Shown: in pieces, positions 46,168 through 55,721 of the stretch
How positions within the stretch are numbered: position 1 is the first letter of the stretch
How the letters are laid out: every line of letters begins with the position of its first letter
Source: Pseudoalteromonas sp. OOF1S-7
GTDB lineage: Bacteria > Pseudomonadota > Gammaproteobacteria > Enterobacterales > Alteromonadaceae
Direction: 5' to 3'
NCBI RefSeq assembly: GCF_022347765.1
Contig: NZ_JAKRFZ010000011.1
Location: forward strand, 1-64,000
Length of the DNA stretch: 64,000 nt
The notes under the pieces: model-generated
Seen by the model: the letters and a program-made list of their open reading frames with translations, nothing else
What the model was told of the DNA's origin: nothing
Databases searched by the model: none
Position numbers and translations under genes: made by a program

Positions 46168-46915
46168 GCAATTGCTGTTTTTATCATTATTACTGTTAGC
46201 TGATAAGGGACTGGCCAACGATGTACCTGAACAGCAAAGCCCCAGCTGGCAAATGCTGTACAACTGGTTTGCCCAGCCTGCTACCCTGGCACCCTGGCAA
46301 TTACACAGCCAGCCGGACCTGGTCAAACTACAGGCAAGTTCAGCACTCTTTGGTGGCGGCGATTTGTATTACCGCCCTGAACGCTCGGCTTGCATGCTGT
46401 CTGTGCCTCATCAGTTTCACGATCAGCTGACCGGTGAAATAGGTAAAGCGGTCTTTGCGACTCAATGTCAGGTGATGGTGATCAATACCGAACATCGCAA
46501 CGCGCCCAGCCCCGACTTGTACAGTATGGACTACTCACACCGCCCAAACGGGTTGCATGCGGCGGCCGCGCAGGCGTTTGCCAGACGTTACCCAGCCGGT
46601 CATCTGTACCAGTTGCATGGCTTTGCTCAGGATAAACGCCGCACACCGCAAGCCCGTCAGGCCGATTTCATTATCAGTCAGGGCAGACAAAGCACCGCCG
46701 CTTTGTCACAATTGCGCCTGTGCCTGTCAAAACTCAGCGTACACACCTATCAGTACCCTCAACAGGTGTCTGAACTGGGTGGTACGCGCAATGTTATGCA
46801 TCGCCTGGGATTACCGGCAGGCTATTTTATTCATATTGAGATCAGTCGCCCGATGCGCGAACGGCTGGTCGCGCAGCCCGATACTCTGGAACAGTTTGCT
46901 CTATGCCTTATTTGA
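46157..46915 (+). CDS. Secreted hydrolase-like protein of the polymer locus
   Basis: A 252-residue protein; the ATG at 46157 gives a signal peptide (MNIKQLLFLSLLLLADKGLA), whereas the frame opens 27 codons earlier. Mature segments: SVPHQFHDQLTGEIGKAVF, INTEHRN, DYSHRPNGLHAAAAQAF, LYQLHGF and FIHIEISRPMRERL. Spaced His, Glu-His-Arg, Asp-x-x-His and a late Ile-Glu-Ile-Ser resemble zinc amidohydrolases such as N-formylglutamate amidohydrolase or poly-gamma-glutamate hydrolases. It may trim or release the polymer in the periplasm. The CapC-fused protein holds two degenerate versions. Overlaps neighbours by 11 and 13 bases. Four cysteines are present. The enzyme class is an inference. Confidence 0.6.
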   Translation: MNIKQLLFLSLLLLADKGLANDVPEQQSPSWQMLYNWFAQPATLAPWQLHSQPDLVKLQASSALFGGGDLYYRPERSACMLSVPHQFHDQLTGEIGKAVFATQCQVMVINTEHRNAPSPDLYSMDYSHRPNGLHAAAAQAFARRYPAGHLYQLHGFAQDKRRTPQARQADFIISQGRQSTAALSQLRLCLSKLSVHTYQYPQQVSELGGTRNVMHRLGLPAGYFIHIEISRPMRERLVAQPDTLEQFALCLI

Positions 46916-49900
46916 TTGTGTTGTTTCTGATAAGCGTTCTGTTGCCTGTGCAGGCAAAACCTGCCGCACTGCACAGCGCCCCCGACTGGTATGCACCTGA
47001 CACACTGCAGTTGCGCCACAGTGCCGCGGATATCAATCTGGCGCCCAGACGGTCGCGCTTTATTTTGCTACCCGCCGGAAACTGGCTAAGCCTGGAGAAC
47101 TCGCCGCACACCGTGCAAGTGTTTCAGGGACAGTCTCCTTCTGCCATGCAGCGCGTTACCCGCGCAGAGTTACACTGTGAGCAACACCAGTGCCAGTTGC
47201 CTGCAACCGCGACAACCCGGCTGCTGCGCTTTTATAATCCCACTGATGAGATCCAGCCGGTGTCGGCCTGGCAGGGTCAGTTTCACAGTCACAGAGACCC
47301 GTTTCGCATTCCCGTCAAGCTGGCCCTGCCGGCTATGCAAGTCTATGAAGCACAAACGCATACCACCTTGTATCGCCTGAACGACGGCCAGAGTGTGCAA
47401 CTGTTTTTTGCGAAGGCCATCAAGCTCAGGTTAAATGCCCGACGTATTCTGCAGAGCCAGGCTCAGCCGCAAGCTCAGCGTGGCATAGTGACAGCCAGGC
47501 TGGATGATGCGCTGATCAGTCAGCTCTCACTGAGCGACACGCCTGCCGATGAGTTTACGCCTCAACTGCGCAAACACCGGCTTGGTCATGATATTACCTT
47601 CGGAGATGATCAAGTCATTGGTTTGAGCAGCAGTGACTATATCGCGGTGCCTGCGGGGGGCTACCTGCGCATTACGGCGCAAGGCGATACGTTGCTTAAT
47701 CTGATCCAAATGGAGCGGGGCTTATACGACACAGATGCCGCACAAACCTGGCCGGAGTCGTTGTTTAACCCCTACTGGACCGATAACTTGCAGTGGCAAC
47801 TGGAGCAGGTCTATCAGCATCATGATATTTCAGCGCTGCAGTCGACGGATATTGCGAGGGCCAGCGCACTGGGGCGACAACGCCTGTCAGAACTGCAAGA
47901 TACTTTAGCGACAGTGCGCTTCTTGCTGCCCAAAAAGTCCGAGCAACCATACACCAGCCATGTCAGTGAGCAGCCGGTTGTTCATGCCTACCGGCCGGCA
48001 ATAGACCGCCTGTATCCTACTGTACAAGATCAGACTTTGCATTATCATAGTGTATCCGGCGCGGTGCAGTTTGAATTGCCCGCTCAACAGCGCCTGTCTC
48101 CAATGCTGCGGCTGTATGCACGCACAGCTTCAGCCACGGAGCTGACGCTGGTCATTGACAGTTACCGGCACACCATCAACCTGCTGCCCTCCGAGCATTT
48201 TGCCATGCTGTCACTGCCGCTGCCCCTGGATGCCGAGCAGCTCAGTGTATCCGTCAGTGATGATGGACAGGTTGACCTGGCCTTGCGTGTCAGGGAATTG
48301 CAGTCTTTACCAAATAATGCGCTGTTATATCAGCGCCCGGGACTGCTTCGGGAAAAAAGCCCGGCCATTGCCTATCGCCTGGAGCAACAACTGCAACGTC
48401 TTGCTCACAGCTATCAACAGGGCCTGTCTCGTTTTTCTCTGACCCACACAGACCATCCGTACAGCCCGGATAGTCTCAGCGCCAGCCATTGGCACTACCG
48501 CCTTGGCGAAGCCGAAATGCAGGTTCAGCAAGATCCACAGCAAGCACTGCCGATGCTCAAGGCATTGATTGACAGCCCGAATAAGGAAGTGGTGATCCGA
48601 GCCTGGCAGCTACGCATTGCAGCCTTTCGGGCGCTGGGCGAGCACAACACTGCGGAGCGTTATCTGGGGGCATTGCTGAGCCATCCCTATCAGGCGCTAC
48701 AACGTTATGCGGCGCAGCAACTGTTGGCACACTATCAAAACACCCAGGCAATCCACAGTATTCAGGGGTTATGCAGCCTGTGGCATAGCACCTTGCCTGA
48801 GTGTCAGACAGCCCTGATCGCCAGTTTTACCGAGCTACAGCAAAACCTCTTTGCATTGTGGCTGGGACATGACACACGCAAAGAGGATGACCTCCTGCAA
48901 GTGCTCAGTGAGCAGCTCGGTTATACACAGCCCGTCAGTAACCCTCCCGAGCTTGATTATTCACTCCATCACTTTGGCGTCAGTACCGTGCTCAGTGAGA
49001 CCAGTAATACAAGCGCCTATCCGCTGACTGACAAACCACTCACAGTCACGGCACATCAACCTATGTTGCTGAAGGTCAGTGCCCGGGCAAAAGCAGCCGA
49101 CACAGAACAGGCTCAGATCTCTTGGTTGCACATACATCAGGGTGAGCTGCGTAAAATCATACCCGTGTTTGAAGACGTCCCCGCATCCAGCGTACTGCAT
49201 ATCGATGACGACGATCAGCCTCGGCTGTCTATCGCCAGTAGCGGCTATTTTGCGCTTCGTGCTGGAGAACAGTTAACCCTCAGCAGCACCCAACTGCTAC
49301 TATTGCAGTTTGATGCCCTGCCCCCCACTCACAACCCCACCCACGGCCAGGACCTGGCAGGCACACTGTGGCAGGAAGACTTTATGTCGCTGCTCTATCA
49401 AACGCCAGTGAGTGGTGAGCAAGCAGTCGCCGCACAGCGCACTTTACTGCTCAATGCCCTGCTAAGGCTTGATTCCCAGTCGCTCAGTGAGCATGAATTC
49501 ACCGCCCTGTCAGCAAAATTGATGCAACGCAGTGAGGTGGCGCCACTGGATATTTTGTATAGCCGTATTCTGAGCTTTGGACACTGGCAAGCATTTGATA
49601 CCTATCAGAATTATGCTGGCACCCAGCTGGTCGATTTGTCTGCGTTGTTAAAGCGCAGTAGCGCTGAACAATTTAGCCGCCATACCAGCCGCAATGACGC
49701 CTTACCCGGGCTGATCTTGCGCCCCAATCATAGCCTGGCGCTGGACTTGCGCGAGCTTGCGTCTTTGCAGGTCAGGCTGGTGTTTCACTTCTCGAACGCC
49801 GAATTACTGCAACTGCAGCAGCGTCCGCTGGTGAGTATTGAGCGCGCAGAAGGCACGATTAACTGGTCGCTCGACGACGCCCGCAGTGAGCTGGGTATGA

Positions 49901-51243
49901 CTCGCGCGGATCTCGACGCTGGCAGCCTGATATTGCGCTGGCTTAATCCATTTGCCGCGCAACTGCTGAGTGTCGAAGTCGAGGCCTATCAGCAGGGTCG
50001 CTGGCAGGCCATAGAGTTAGCGGCCGAGCAGCTTTTCTATTACGGCGACGAGGCTAACCCGATCACCGCAAAACTCAGTAAAGACGCGGTGCTCAAGCTG
50101 GAATATGTCGAACACAATGCACGACACGAGCAGTCTGGATTCTACCCGGCCGGCCTGATAACTCTGGCACCACAAACGGCGAGCCTGGCCAGACTCTATC
50201 GCTGGCAGCTGGACCCCAACCGCCATAAGCTGGCTGTGGCACCGCCCGTCGTTCCTTACCGAGTGGCAGATCCTGAGCTGGTGTATACCCAGAAGGAGCA
50301 AACCTATCACGCGCCCGTTATGCAGGCCAATGGCAACCTGACCCACGTGGAAGGCGTGATGCAGTATAATCGTGATGGGATCTATCAAAGCAGTGAACCA
50401 CTGGGCTCAGAGCATACGCTGGACCTTGGCATTCGACTGCGTAACCGCTATAAACAGCACTGGTATCGGCTGGAGAGTTTTTTCCGTCTGAACAACACCA
50501 GCGAACCCTCGTTCAGCATTAACGGCTTGTACGACTGGCTCGATGATGAGGACGACTGGTTTGCCAAAGCGCAGTGGTATAACCGCTGGCAAGAGTCTCC
50601 CCTGAGCCGGGAAACCCACCTGACCAGTCAGTGGACAGTGGCAATAGGCGAGATCTGGCGAGAAGATCAACACTGGCGTCATCAGTGGTGGTGGCAGCCT
50701 TTTTATTACTACACCAGCATAGACAAGGCCGAGTACCTGGCGGATGAAACCATCAGCAATGCCATGTTTAACTTTTATCGCCACAACCACAGTGACGGCT
50801 GGCGCGGCGGCTATCGCATTCGTCATCAGAGCCGGGTAGACAGCCAGCTCAGCGCTCAGCTCACAACGACATCGAATTCAGACTGGACCTCACTGGACGT
50901 TGCCTCATTAAGTGGTGTCTGGCAGCAATATTATCAGGGCCACATTTTCTCCGTCGGGCTGAGCAGTGGCTATGTATTTGCCGATGACCACAGGCCAAAC
51001 GCAACCTGGCAATACCTGAGCACAGTAAGCTGGCAAACGCTGTTTGACTTCACTGAGCACACCGGTGGCTGGGTAAGCCTTAACTGGACACAGGACTGGT
51101 TCAGAAATAATCACAGTATTCGCTTAGAGGTCACGCTGGGCAACTTGCAACGCAGTGGCTTTGGCCCGTTTGCACACGACGAGATCATTTTTGAATCACT
51201 GCAGCTTACGCATTTCTTAGAGCAGGACCTGTATGGCAGATAA
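46903..51243 (+). CDS. Giant secreted protein with helical repeats and beta-barrel-like end
   Basis: A 1446-residue protein with a signal peptide (cut near VQA, residue ~18). Residues ~20-480 are beta-rich, with a stretch (SRFILLPAGNWLSLENSPHT) like one in the 43870 product. Residues ~500-680 are helical and TPR-like (HYRLGEAEMQVQQDPQQALP; RAWQLRIAAFRALGEHNTAE). After a second beta-rich part, residues ~1130-1446 alternate aromatic and polar residues (YRLESFFRLNNTSEPSFSIN; HQWWWQPFYYYTSI; GGWVSLNWTQDWFRNNHSIR), as in an outer-membrane barrel. TPR followed by barrel is the plan of PgaA and BcsC. A C-terminal phenylalanine is absent. No family is known to me. Confidence 0.62.
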   Translation: MPYLIVLFLISVLLPVQAKPAALHSAPDWYAPDTLQLRHSAADINLAPRRSRFILLPAGNWLSLENSPHTVQVFQGQSPSAMQRVTRAELHCEQHQCQLPATATTRLLRFYNPTDEIQPVSAWQGQFHSHRDPFRIPVKLALPAMQVYEAQTHTTLYRLNDGQSVQLFFAKAIKLRLNARRILQSQAQPQAQRGIVTARLDDALISQLSLSDTPADEFTPQLRKHRLGHDITFGDDQVIGLSSSDYIAVPAGGYLRITAQGDTLLNLIQMERGLYDTDAAQTWPESLFNPYWTDNLQWQLEQVYQHHDISALQSTDIARASALGRQRLSELQDTLATVRFLLPKKSEQPYTSHVSEQPVVHAYRPAIDRLYPTVQDQTLHYHSVSGAVQFELPAQQRLSPMLRLYARTASATELTLVIDSYRHTINLLPSEHFAMLSLPLPLDAEQLSVSVSDDGQVDLALRVRELQSLPNNALLYQRPGLLREKSPAIAYRLEQQLQRLAHSYQQGLSRFSLTHTDHPYSPDSLSASHWHYRLGEAEMQVQQDPQQALPMLKALIDSPNKEVVIRAWQLRIAAFRALGEHNTAERYLGALLSHPYQALQRYAAQQLLAHYQNTQAIHSIQGLCSLWHSTLPECQTALIASFTELQQNLFALWLGHDTRKEDDLLQVLSEQLGYTQPVSNPPELDYSLHHFGVSTVLSETSNTSAYPLTDKPLTVTAHQPMLLKVSARAKAADTEQAQISWLHIHQGELRKIIPVFEDVPASSVLHIDDDDQPRLSIASSGYFALRAGEQLTLSSTQLLLLQFDALPPTHNPTHGQDLAGTLWQEDFMSLLYQTPVSGEQAVAAQRTLLLNALLRLDSQSLSEHEFTALSAKLMQRSEVAPLDILYSRILSFGHWQAFDTYQNYAGTQLVDLSALLKRSSAEQFSRHTSRNDALPGLILRPNHSLALDLRELASLQVRLVFHFSNAELLQLQQRPLVSIERAEGTINWSLDDARSELGMTRADLDAGSLILRWLNPFAAQLLSVEVEAYQQGRWQAIELAAEQLFYYGDEANPITAKLSKDAVLKLEYVEHNARHEQSGFYPAGLITLAPQTASLARLYRWQLDPNRHKLAVAPPVVPYRVADPELVYTQKEQTYHAPVMQANGNLTHVEGVMQYNRDGIYQSSEPLGSEHTLDLGIRLRNRYKQHWYRLESFFRLNNTSEPSFSINGLYDWLDDEDDWFAKAQWYNRWQESPLSRETHLTSQWTVAIGEIWREDQHWRHQWWWQPFYYYTSIDKAEYLADETISNAMFNFYRHNHSDGWRGGYRIRHQSRVDSQLSAQLTTTSNSDWTSLDVASLSGVWQQYYQGHIFSVGLSSGYVFADDHRPNATWQYLSTVSWQTLFDFTEHTGGWVSLNWTQDWFRNNHSIRLEVTLGNLQRSGFGPFAHDEIIFESLQLTHFLEQDLYGR

Positions 51244-54200
51244 TCAATTAAAATCCCAGCTTCAGGCGATATTATTCGCCGATACAGAAAAGTTCTGGCT
51301 AAATTTGCATCGACACAAATACCATCAGCTGCTCGAAGAACTGGCCAGCTGGGAGTTGTTACAAAGCCCGCCAAAGGACGAGCAACTGAATTACTGGCAA
51401 CTGCTGCAAACCATTGCTTTTTTACGCCATAAAATCGAACGATTGCACGAGCAGCTCGAAGGACATGATGCCGATTATCAGTCGTTTGTTGAACGGCTCG
51501 GTAAAGCAGAGCTGGCCACCGAGAAACAACTGCATATCCTTAAATACGCAGAAACTCTGGGCGCCTCGGGCACTCAGCTGCAACAAGATAAACAGGCCTT
51601 TTCCCGGTGGTTTGATGAAGGCGCTGTGATAGGCCGCTATCAAACCCTGGTTGCCGACTTAGAGCAGGATCTGCGCTTTTTTATCGCCAAGCTGGGCGCA
51701 CTGACCAACCGCTACCTCAGACTGTCGGAAGACAATCTGGATAAAGCCTGGAAGAAATTGGATCTGCAACCGTTTTTCCTGCGCCTGATGGCCACCAGCA
51801 ACAATGCTCATGTTCGCCACGGTATGATCCGTGCGTTAGTCAACCAGGTGTCTGTGATCAACGAATTCAAAGCCGATCCGGAACTTGACAGTGAGCTGGT
51901 TGCTGAATTAATCGAGTTGCTTGATGCCGAAAACACCCCCTATCAGGCCGTGGTGGATATCCTGGAGATCCTGATCCATCAGCGTCCGACCTTTGTGCGC
52001 AGTTATATGTGGGCCTATGTCGAAGCAAGCGAGAGCGACAGCACACCTGTGCAAAAGCGCAATGACCAGCTGTTTATTGTGGCCGCGATGCCGCGTATTC
52101 TGGCCAACAAATACCCACTGGCAGAGCGAGATATTCCTTTGCTGCGAGAGTTAGCCCGGCACCCGTTTGCCCGGGTTAGGCAAGTGTGCATAGAGCAACT
52201 CCCCAATCTACCGGATGGGCTTGCCAAAACATTGCTTGAACAACGCTTTGCCGATGAAACGGTCGATGCCGTGCGCTTCACGTTAGTCAAACAGCTGACC
52301 GCCGCCCGCTTTGCCGCCGATGGTTACGCATTTAAGCTGTGGCGCTCGCTTCTGCTTGGCCAGGAGTGCCTTGAAGTCAAACGCATGTTGTTAGAACAAA
52401 GTCCCAGGCTGATGCTCAACCAAGCGGTCGAGACACCGCTCGATGAAGCATCTGCCAGTCAGGACGCGGCATTAACACAAAGCTATATCAAGGTGCTGAA
52501 TCAGGCACTGGACAGTGAACCCAGCGTAGCCGTCAGACGTTACGTTACCCGAACCCGTGAGCAGCTGATCAGCTTCACACAACAAAGTTTACATGCCCAG
52601 CTTGCTCAGCAGCTGGCGGAAAAAGAAACCGTTTATCTGCCGGGTGATATCGACCAGGACACCCTGGGCCGTGCGCTTAGTATGCTGGCTCAGCATGAAC
52701 AAAGTTTTAATGCATATCGCGACAAACAAGGCTGGCGGATCGTGATTGGATATAAGCGCCGTCGTCGTTTCTGGCGCATTTGGCATGAGTTTTTCAGCCC
52801 CAGTACCGATAAACGTCAAAGTTTTAGCCATACCAGTGCCAAAATACCCTCGGCACAGTTGCATGTGCCAACGTGTACAACGGCGGAGATCAGTGCCACC
52901 AATGTCCCCGGCGAGGCGCTCTATCACCTGAAAGAAGCCAGTGCGCGTCCCCATTTGCCGCTACCCGACTATCTGTTGTCCGTACTGAGCCAGGATCACC
53001 TTAAAGCCAGTAATAAAAATTATACGCCCGATGGTATTTTAGTGGTCTCTGCACCAAAGCATGTGTGGCAACGCGTTCGCGCCTACTGGCAACTGTCGGT
53101 AAACTATGCCGAAATAGATGGACTGCGCAAAGGCAATGAACTTGAGCAGCAAAACTACCTGGCGCGATTGCGCAAACTCGGATTTAGTCTGGAGTTTCAG
53201 CCTTATGGCACTGAGCTGAACTGTGAATTTCCGGTTGAGTCAGGGATTACCAAGTTATTTGCCCGAGCCGGTGTGCCAGGCGTGCTGGTCAATCTGGGCT
53301 ACAGTTTTAAAGAGTATCTGTATTCTATTTATCAAAACAGCATCGGCCAGCTGGTGTTTTTTGTATCGACCTTTATCGTCTATTTCTGGTTACGCCATGT
53401 TCGGTTGAATCGCAAAATCCGCTCCAACCGCGCCAAGATCCCCGTCACCATAGGTGGCTGGGGCACACGGGGAAAATCCGGCACGGAGCGACTCAAAGCC
53501 GCCTTATTCAGTAGTCTGGCATTGCGCGTGGTCACCAAAACGACCGGCTGTGAAGCCATGATGATTTTCGCGCGCAGTTCGGGGGAACAATATGAGCTGC
53601 CTCTGTTTCGGCCTTTTGACAAAGCAAGTATCTGGGAACAAAGCGATGTCCTTGATTTCGCCCGCTCGGTACGCGCAGATGTCTTTTTATGGGAGTGTAT
53701 GGGCCTGACGCCCAGATACGTGCGGATCCTGCGCCGCTGGATGCGCGATAACTTCACCACCATTACCAATACTTATCCGGATCATGAGGATATTCTCGGT
53801 CCGAGTGGGGTCGACGTCGCGCAGGAAATGGCGGCGTTTATTGGCAGCCACACTCAAATCTTCACAGCAGAGCAAACTATGGCTCCTATTTTGAATCGCG
53901 CAGCGGAACACAAGCAATCGACCCTGATCCAACTGCACTGGGGAGACGGCTTTCAGATCACCCCGGATATCCGCGCTTTATATCCCTATGAAGAGCACCC
54001 GGATAATATCGCGCTGGTATGCAAAATGGCGCAGTACATTGGTATCGACAAAGACTATGTGTACAAAGAAACCGCTGAGCGCATTGTGCCTGATGTGGGC
54101 GTATTACAGCACTTTACGGCTGCCCCGGTAGATCATCTGACTCAGTCTTTCGTCAACAGTATGTCGGCCAATGAACGTTTGGCCACGCTGGAAAACTGGC

Positions 54201-55342
54201 GTCGTCTGGGGCTGTTTGAACTCAATGATCAACCCAAGACGCAAACCATTGCCCTGCTCAACAACCGCAATGACCGTGTTGCGCGCTCTAAAGTGTTTGC
54301 TCAGGTGTTGATTGAAGATCTCAGTTTTGATCATATTGTCGTGGTTGGTAGCAATGTCGATGGCTTTGAAGCGTATCTGGACCAGGCGCTGGATACCCGC
54401 ATTGGCCGTTTGACTGACAATAATGACAAACAAGATTTGATACGCCTGCTGGCGCAATGGAAATGTGATGCAACTCCGGCACAGTTTATCGATCAGCTTA
54501 ATGCGCTACTTGACTCTCCCTGGCTCGAAACGGCCCACCTGTATGATGAGGATCTGCTGGGTATCGCACTCACCGAACATATTGACGATAAAGCACAGCA
54601 GCGTCTCATCCAGCTGCGAGTTCAAAACTGGCAACTGGCGCAGTCACTATTATGCCTGGATGACTTAACCACTCACCATAAGCAACTGGAACGTGTTCTG
54701 AGTAGTATCCTGCACAGTAAATTGTTGTTGCTTGATAATCCGCATATCACCGCAGATGAGCTAACCAGCCGCATCGCTCGCCTTGGTCTGACCGGCCAAC
54801 ACCAGCTGATTGTGGGCATGCAAAATATCAAAGGCCCGGGTCTCAATTATGTCTATGCCTGGCAACACTGGCATACTCTGCACGCCAGTTGTGAGCGCTT
54901 GCTTGAGCCTCAGATCAGCCACGCTCAGTTTCGTCGTGACCTCAATAAGCTGACGCAACTTGATAAGGTCAATCGCATCGAGCGTGACTATTTTTCGCAT
55001 ATGTTGCAAACCCTCAGCAAGCTCCCTCAGGCGCAAAGCGAGTTTGCTCAGGCTGAACTCAGCCACCTGGCTGAGCGACTCACCCAGCAAAACGCCAGCG
55101 ACGATCAGGCTGCGGGCCCACAAAGCCTGTCAGGTTTGACCCGCTTTGTGCTGCAGGTCGTCGAGTCTTTTCTGGATGCCGGCGCGGCGGTAAAAAGAAA
55201 GAAAACCGCACAACAAGTGTATCGGGATATCGCCACACAAAGGATCACCCCGGAGCGGGCCATTTCAGTTCTGGCTGCGCTGAATCGGGGACAGAAGCCG
55301 GGTTGGCTGACCGAGCGCTGGCTAAACCGCAATCAGGATTAA
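51233..55342 (+). CDS. CapB/PgsB-type amide ligase with large N- and C-terminal extensions
   Basis: A 1369-residue protein. Residues ~1-550 are helical, with HEAT-like repeats (HVRHGMIRALVNQV; FARVRQVCIEQLPNL). One or two TM helices (about 702-725) precede the Mur-ligase-like CapB domain: P-loop GTRGKSG at 744-750, TTGCEAMMIFA, LWECMGLTPRYV and NTYPDHEDILGPSGVDVAQE all align with PgsB. It should activate a carboxylate with ATP and form an amide bond, as in poly-gamma-glutamate synthesis. A C-terminal ~250 residues are helical. Normal CapB is about 390-400 residues. It closes the operon and overlaps the barrel gene by 11 bases. The substrate is not fixed by sequence. Confidence 0.82.
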   Translation: MADNQLKSQLQAILFADTEKFWLNLHRHKYHQLLEELASWELLQSPPKDEQLNYWQLLQTIAFLRHKIERLHEQLEGHDADYQSFVERLGKAELATEKQLHILKYAETLGASGTQLQQDKQAFSRWFDEGAVIGRYQTLVADLEQDLRFFIAKLGALTNRYLRLSEDNLDKAWKKLDLQPFFLRLMATSNNAHVRHGMIRALVNQVSVINEFKADPELDSELVAELIELLDAENTPYQAVVDILEILIHQRPTFVRSYMWAYVEASESDSTPVQKRNDQLFIVAAMPRILANKYPLAERDIPLLRELARHPFARVRQVCIEQLPNLPDGLAKTLLEQRFADETVDAVRFTLVKQLTAARFAADGYAFKLWRSLLLGQECLEVKRMLLEQSPRLMLNQAVETPLDEASASQDAALTQSYIKVLNQALDSEPSVAVRRYVTRTREQLISFTQQSLHAQLAQQLAEKETVYLPGDIDQDTLGRALSMLAQHEQSFNAYRDKQGWRIVIGYKRRRRFWRIWHEFFSPSTDKRQSFSHTSAKIPSAQLHVPTCTTAEISATNVPGEALYHLKEASARPHLPLPDYLLSVLSQDHLKASNKNYTPDGILVVSAPKHVWQRVRAYWQLSVNYAEIDGLRKGNELEQQNYLARLRKLGFSLEFQPYGTELNCEFPVESGITKLFARAGVPGVLVNLGYSFKEYLYSIYQNSIGQLVFFVSTFIVYFWLRHVRLNRKIRSNRAKIPVTIGGWGTRGKSGTERLKAALFSSLALRVVTKTTGCEAMMIFARSSGEQYELPLFRPFDKASIWEQSDVLDFARSVRADVFLWECMGLTPRYVRILRRWMRDNFTTITNTYPDHEDILGPSGVDVAQEMAAFIGSHTQIFTAEQTMAPILNRAAEHKQSTLIQLHWGDGFQITPDIRALYPYEEHPDNIALVCKMAQYIGIDKDYVYKETAERIVPDVGVLQHFTAAPVDHLTQSFVNSMSANERLATLENWRRLGLFELNDQPKTQTIALLNNRNDRVARSKVFAQVLIEDLSFDHIVVVGSNVDGFEAYLDQALDTRIGRLTDNNDKQDLIRLLAQWKCDATPAQFIDQLNALLDSPWLETAHLYDEDLLGIALTEHIDDKAQQRLIQLRVQNWQLAQSLLCLDDLTTHHKQLERVLSSILHSKLLLLDNPHITADELTSRIARLGLTGQHQLIVGMQNIKGPGLNYVYAWQHWHTLHASCERLLEPQISHAQFRRDLNKLTQLDKVNRIERDYFSHMLQTLSKLPQAQSEFAQAELSHLAERLTQQNASDDQAAGPQSLSGLTRFVLQVVESFLDAGAAVKRKKTAQQVYRDIATQRITPERAISVLAALNRGQKPGWLTERWLNRNQD

Positions 55343-55356
55343 AATTCATACCCAAC

Positions 55357-55379
55357 GCCCGCATTACTTTAATGCGGGC
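55357..55379 (+). terminator. Stem-loop after the polymer operon
   Basis: A perfect 10-bp stem GCCCGCATTA/TAATGCGGGC with a three-base loop lies 15 bases past the last stop of the operon. It has no U run, so it may act as an imperfect terminator or protect the 3' end. Confidence 0.6.
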
Positions 55380-55420
55380 ATACTCCTTGCTCTGATCATC
55401 CCTGAGCGCCTCAAATCTAG

Positions 55421-55500
55421 TGTCGTTTCGCATTTTGCTAAGCCAAATGACCGTTTCAGGTCTGGCAAAATGCCAAAAATATGCAAATTGCGAAACGACA
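55421..55500. repeat. 80-bp near-perfect palindrome, MITE-like
   Basis: TGTCGTTTCGCATTTTGC at 55421-55438 pairs with 55483-55500 at 17 of 18 positions. The middle adds GACC/GGTC pairing. Whole element folds into one long hairpin. It lies alone between the polymer operon and the next gene. No open frame is inside, and no target-site duplication is plain. The rest of 55343-55721 (379 bases) holds no gene I can support. Confidence 0.75.
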
Positions 55501-55721
55501 GAGAATCAATGACATGTGAAAGTATTAGGTACGCAGCGTGTGAAACCCAATCCTTTGGTACTAATTTTATCATGTGTTCTTGAGGCATAAATCGGAACTA
55601 ACAGTCATTTTTTGATTTCTAATTGACCAAACTGTGTAAAAGTAAGAAAATGGGATTAGTTAAAATTGATTAGGGATAACATTTTATTTACACAAATAGA
55701 ATCGCACCCTGGAGTATATAT

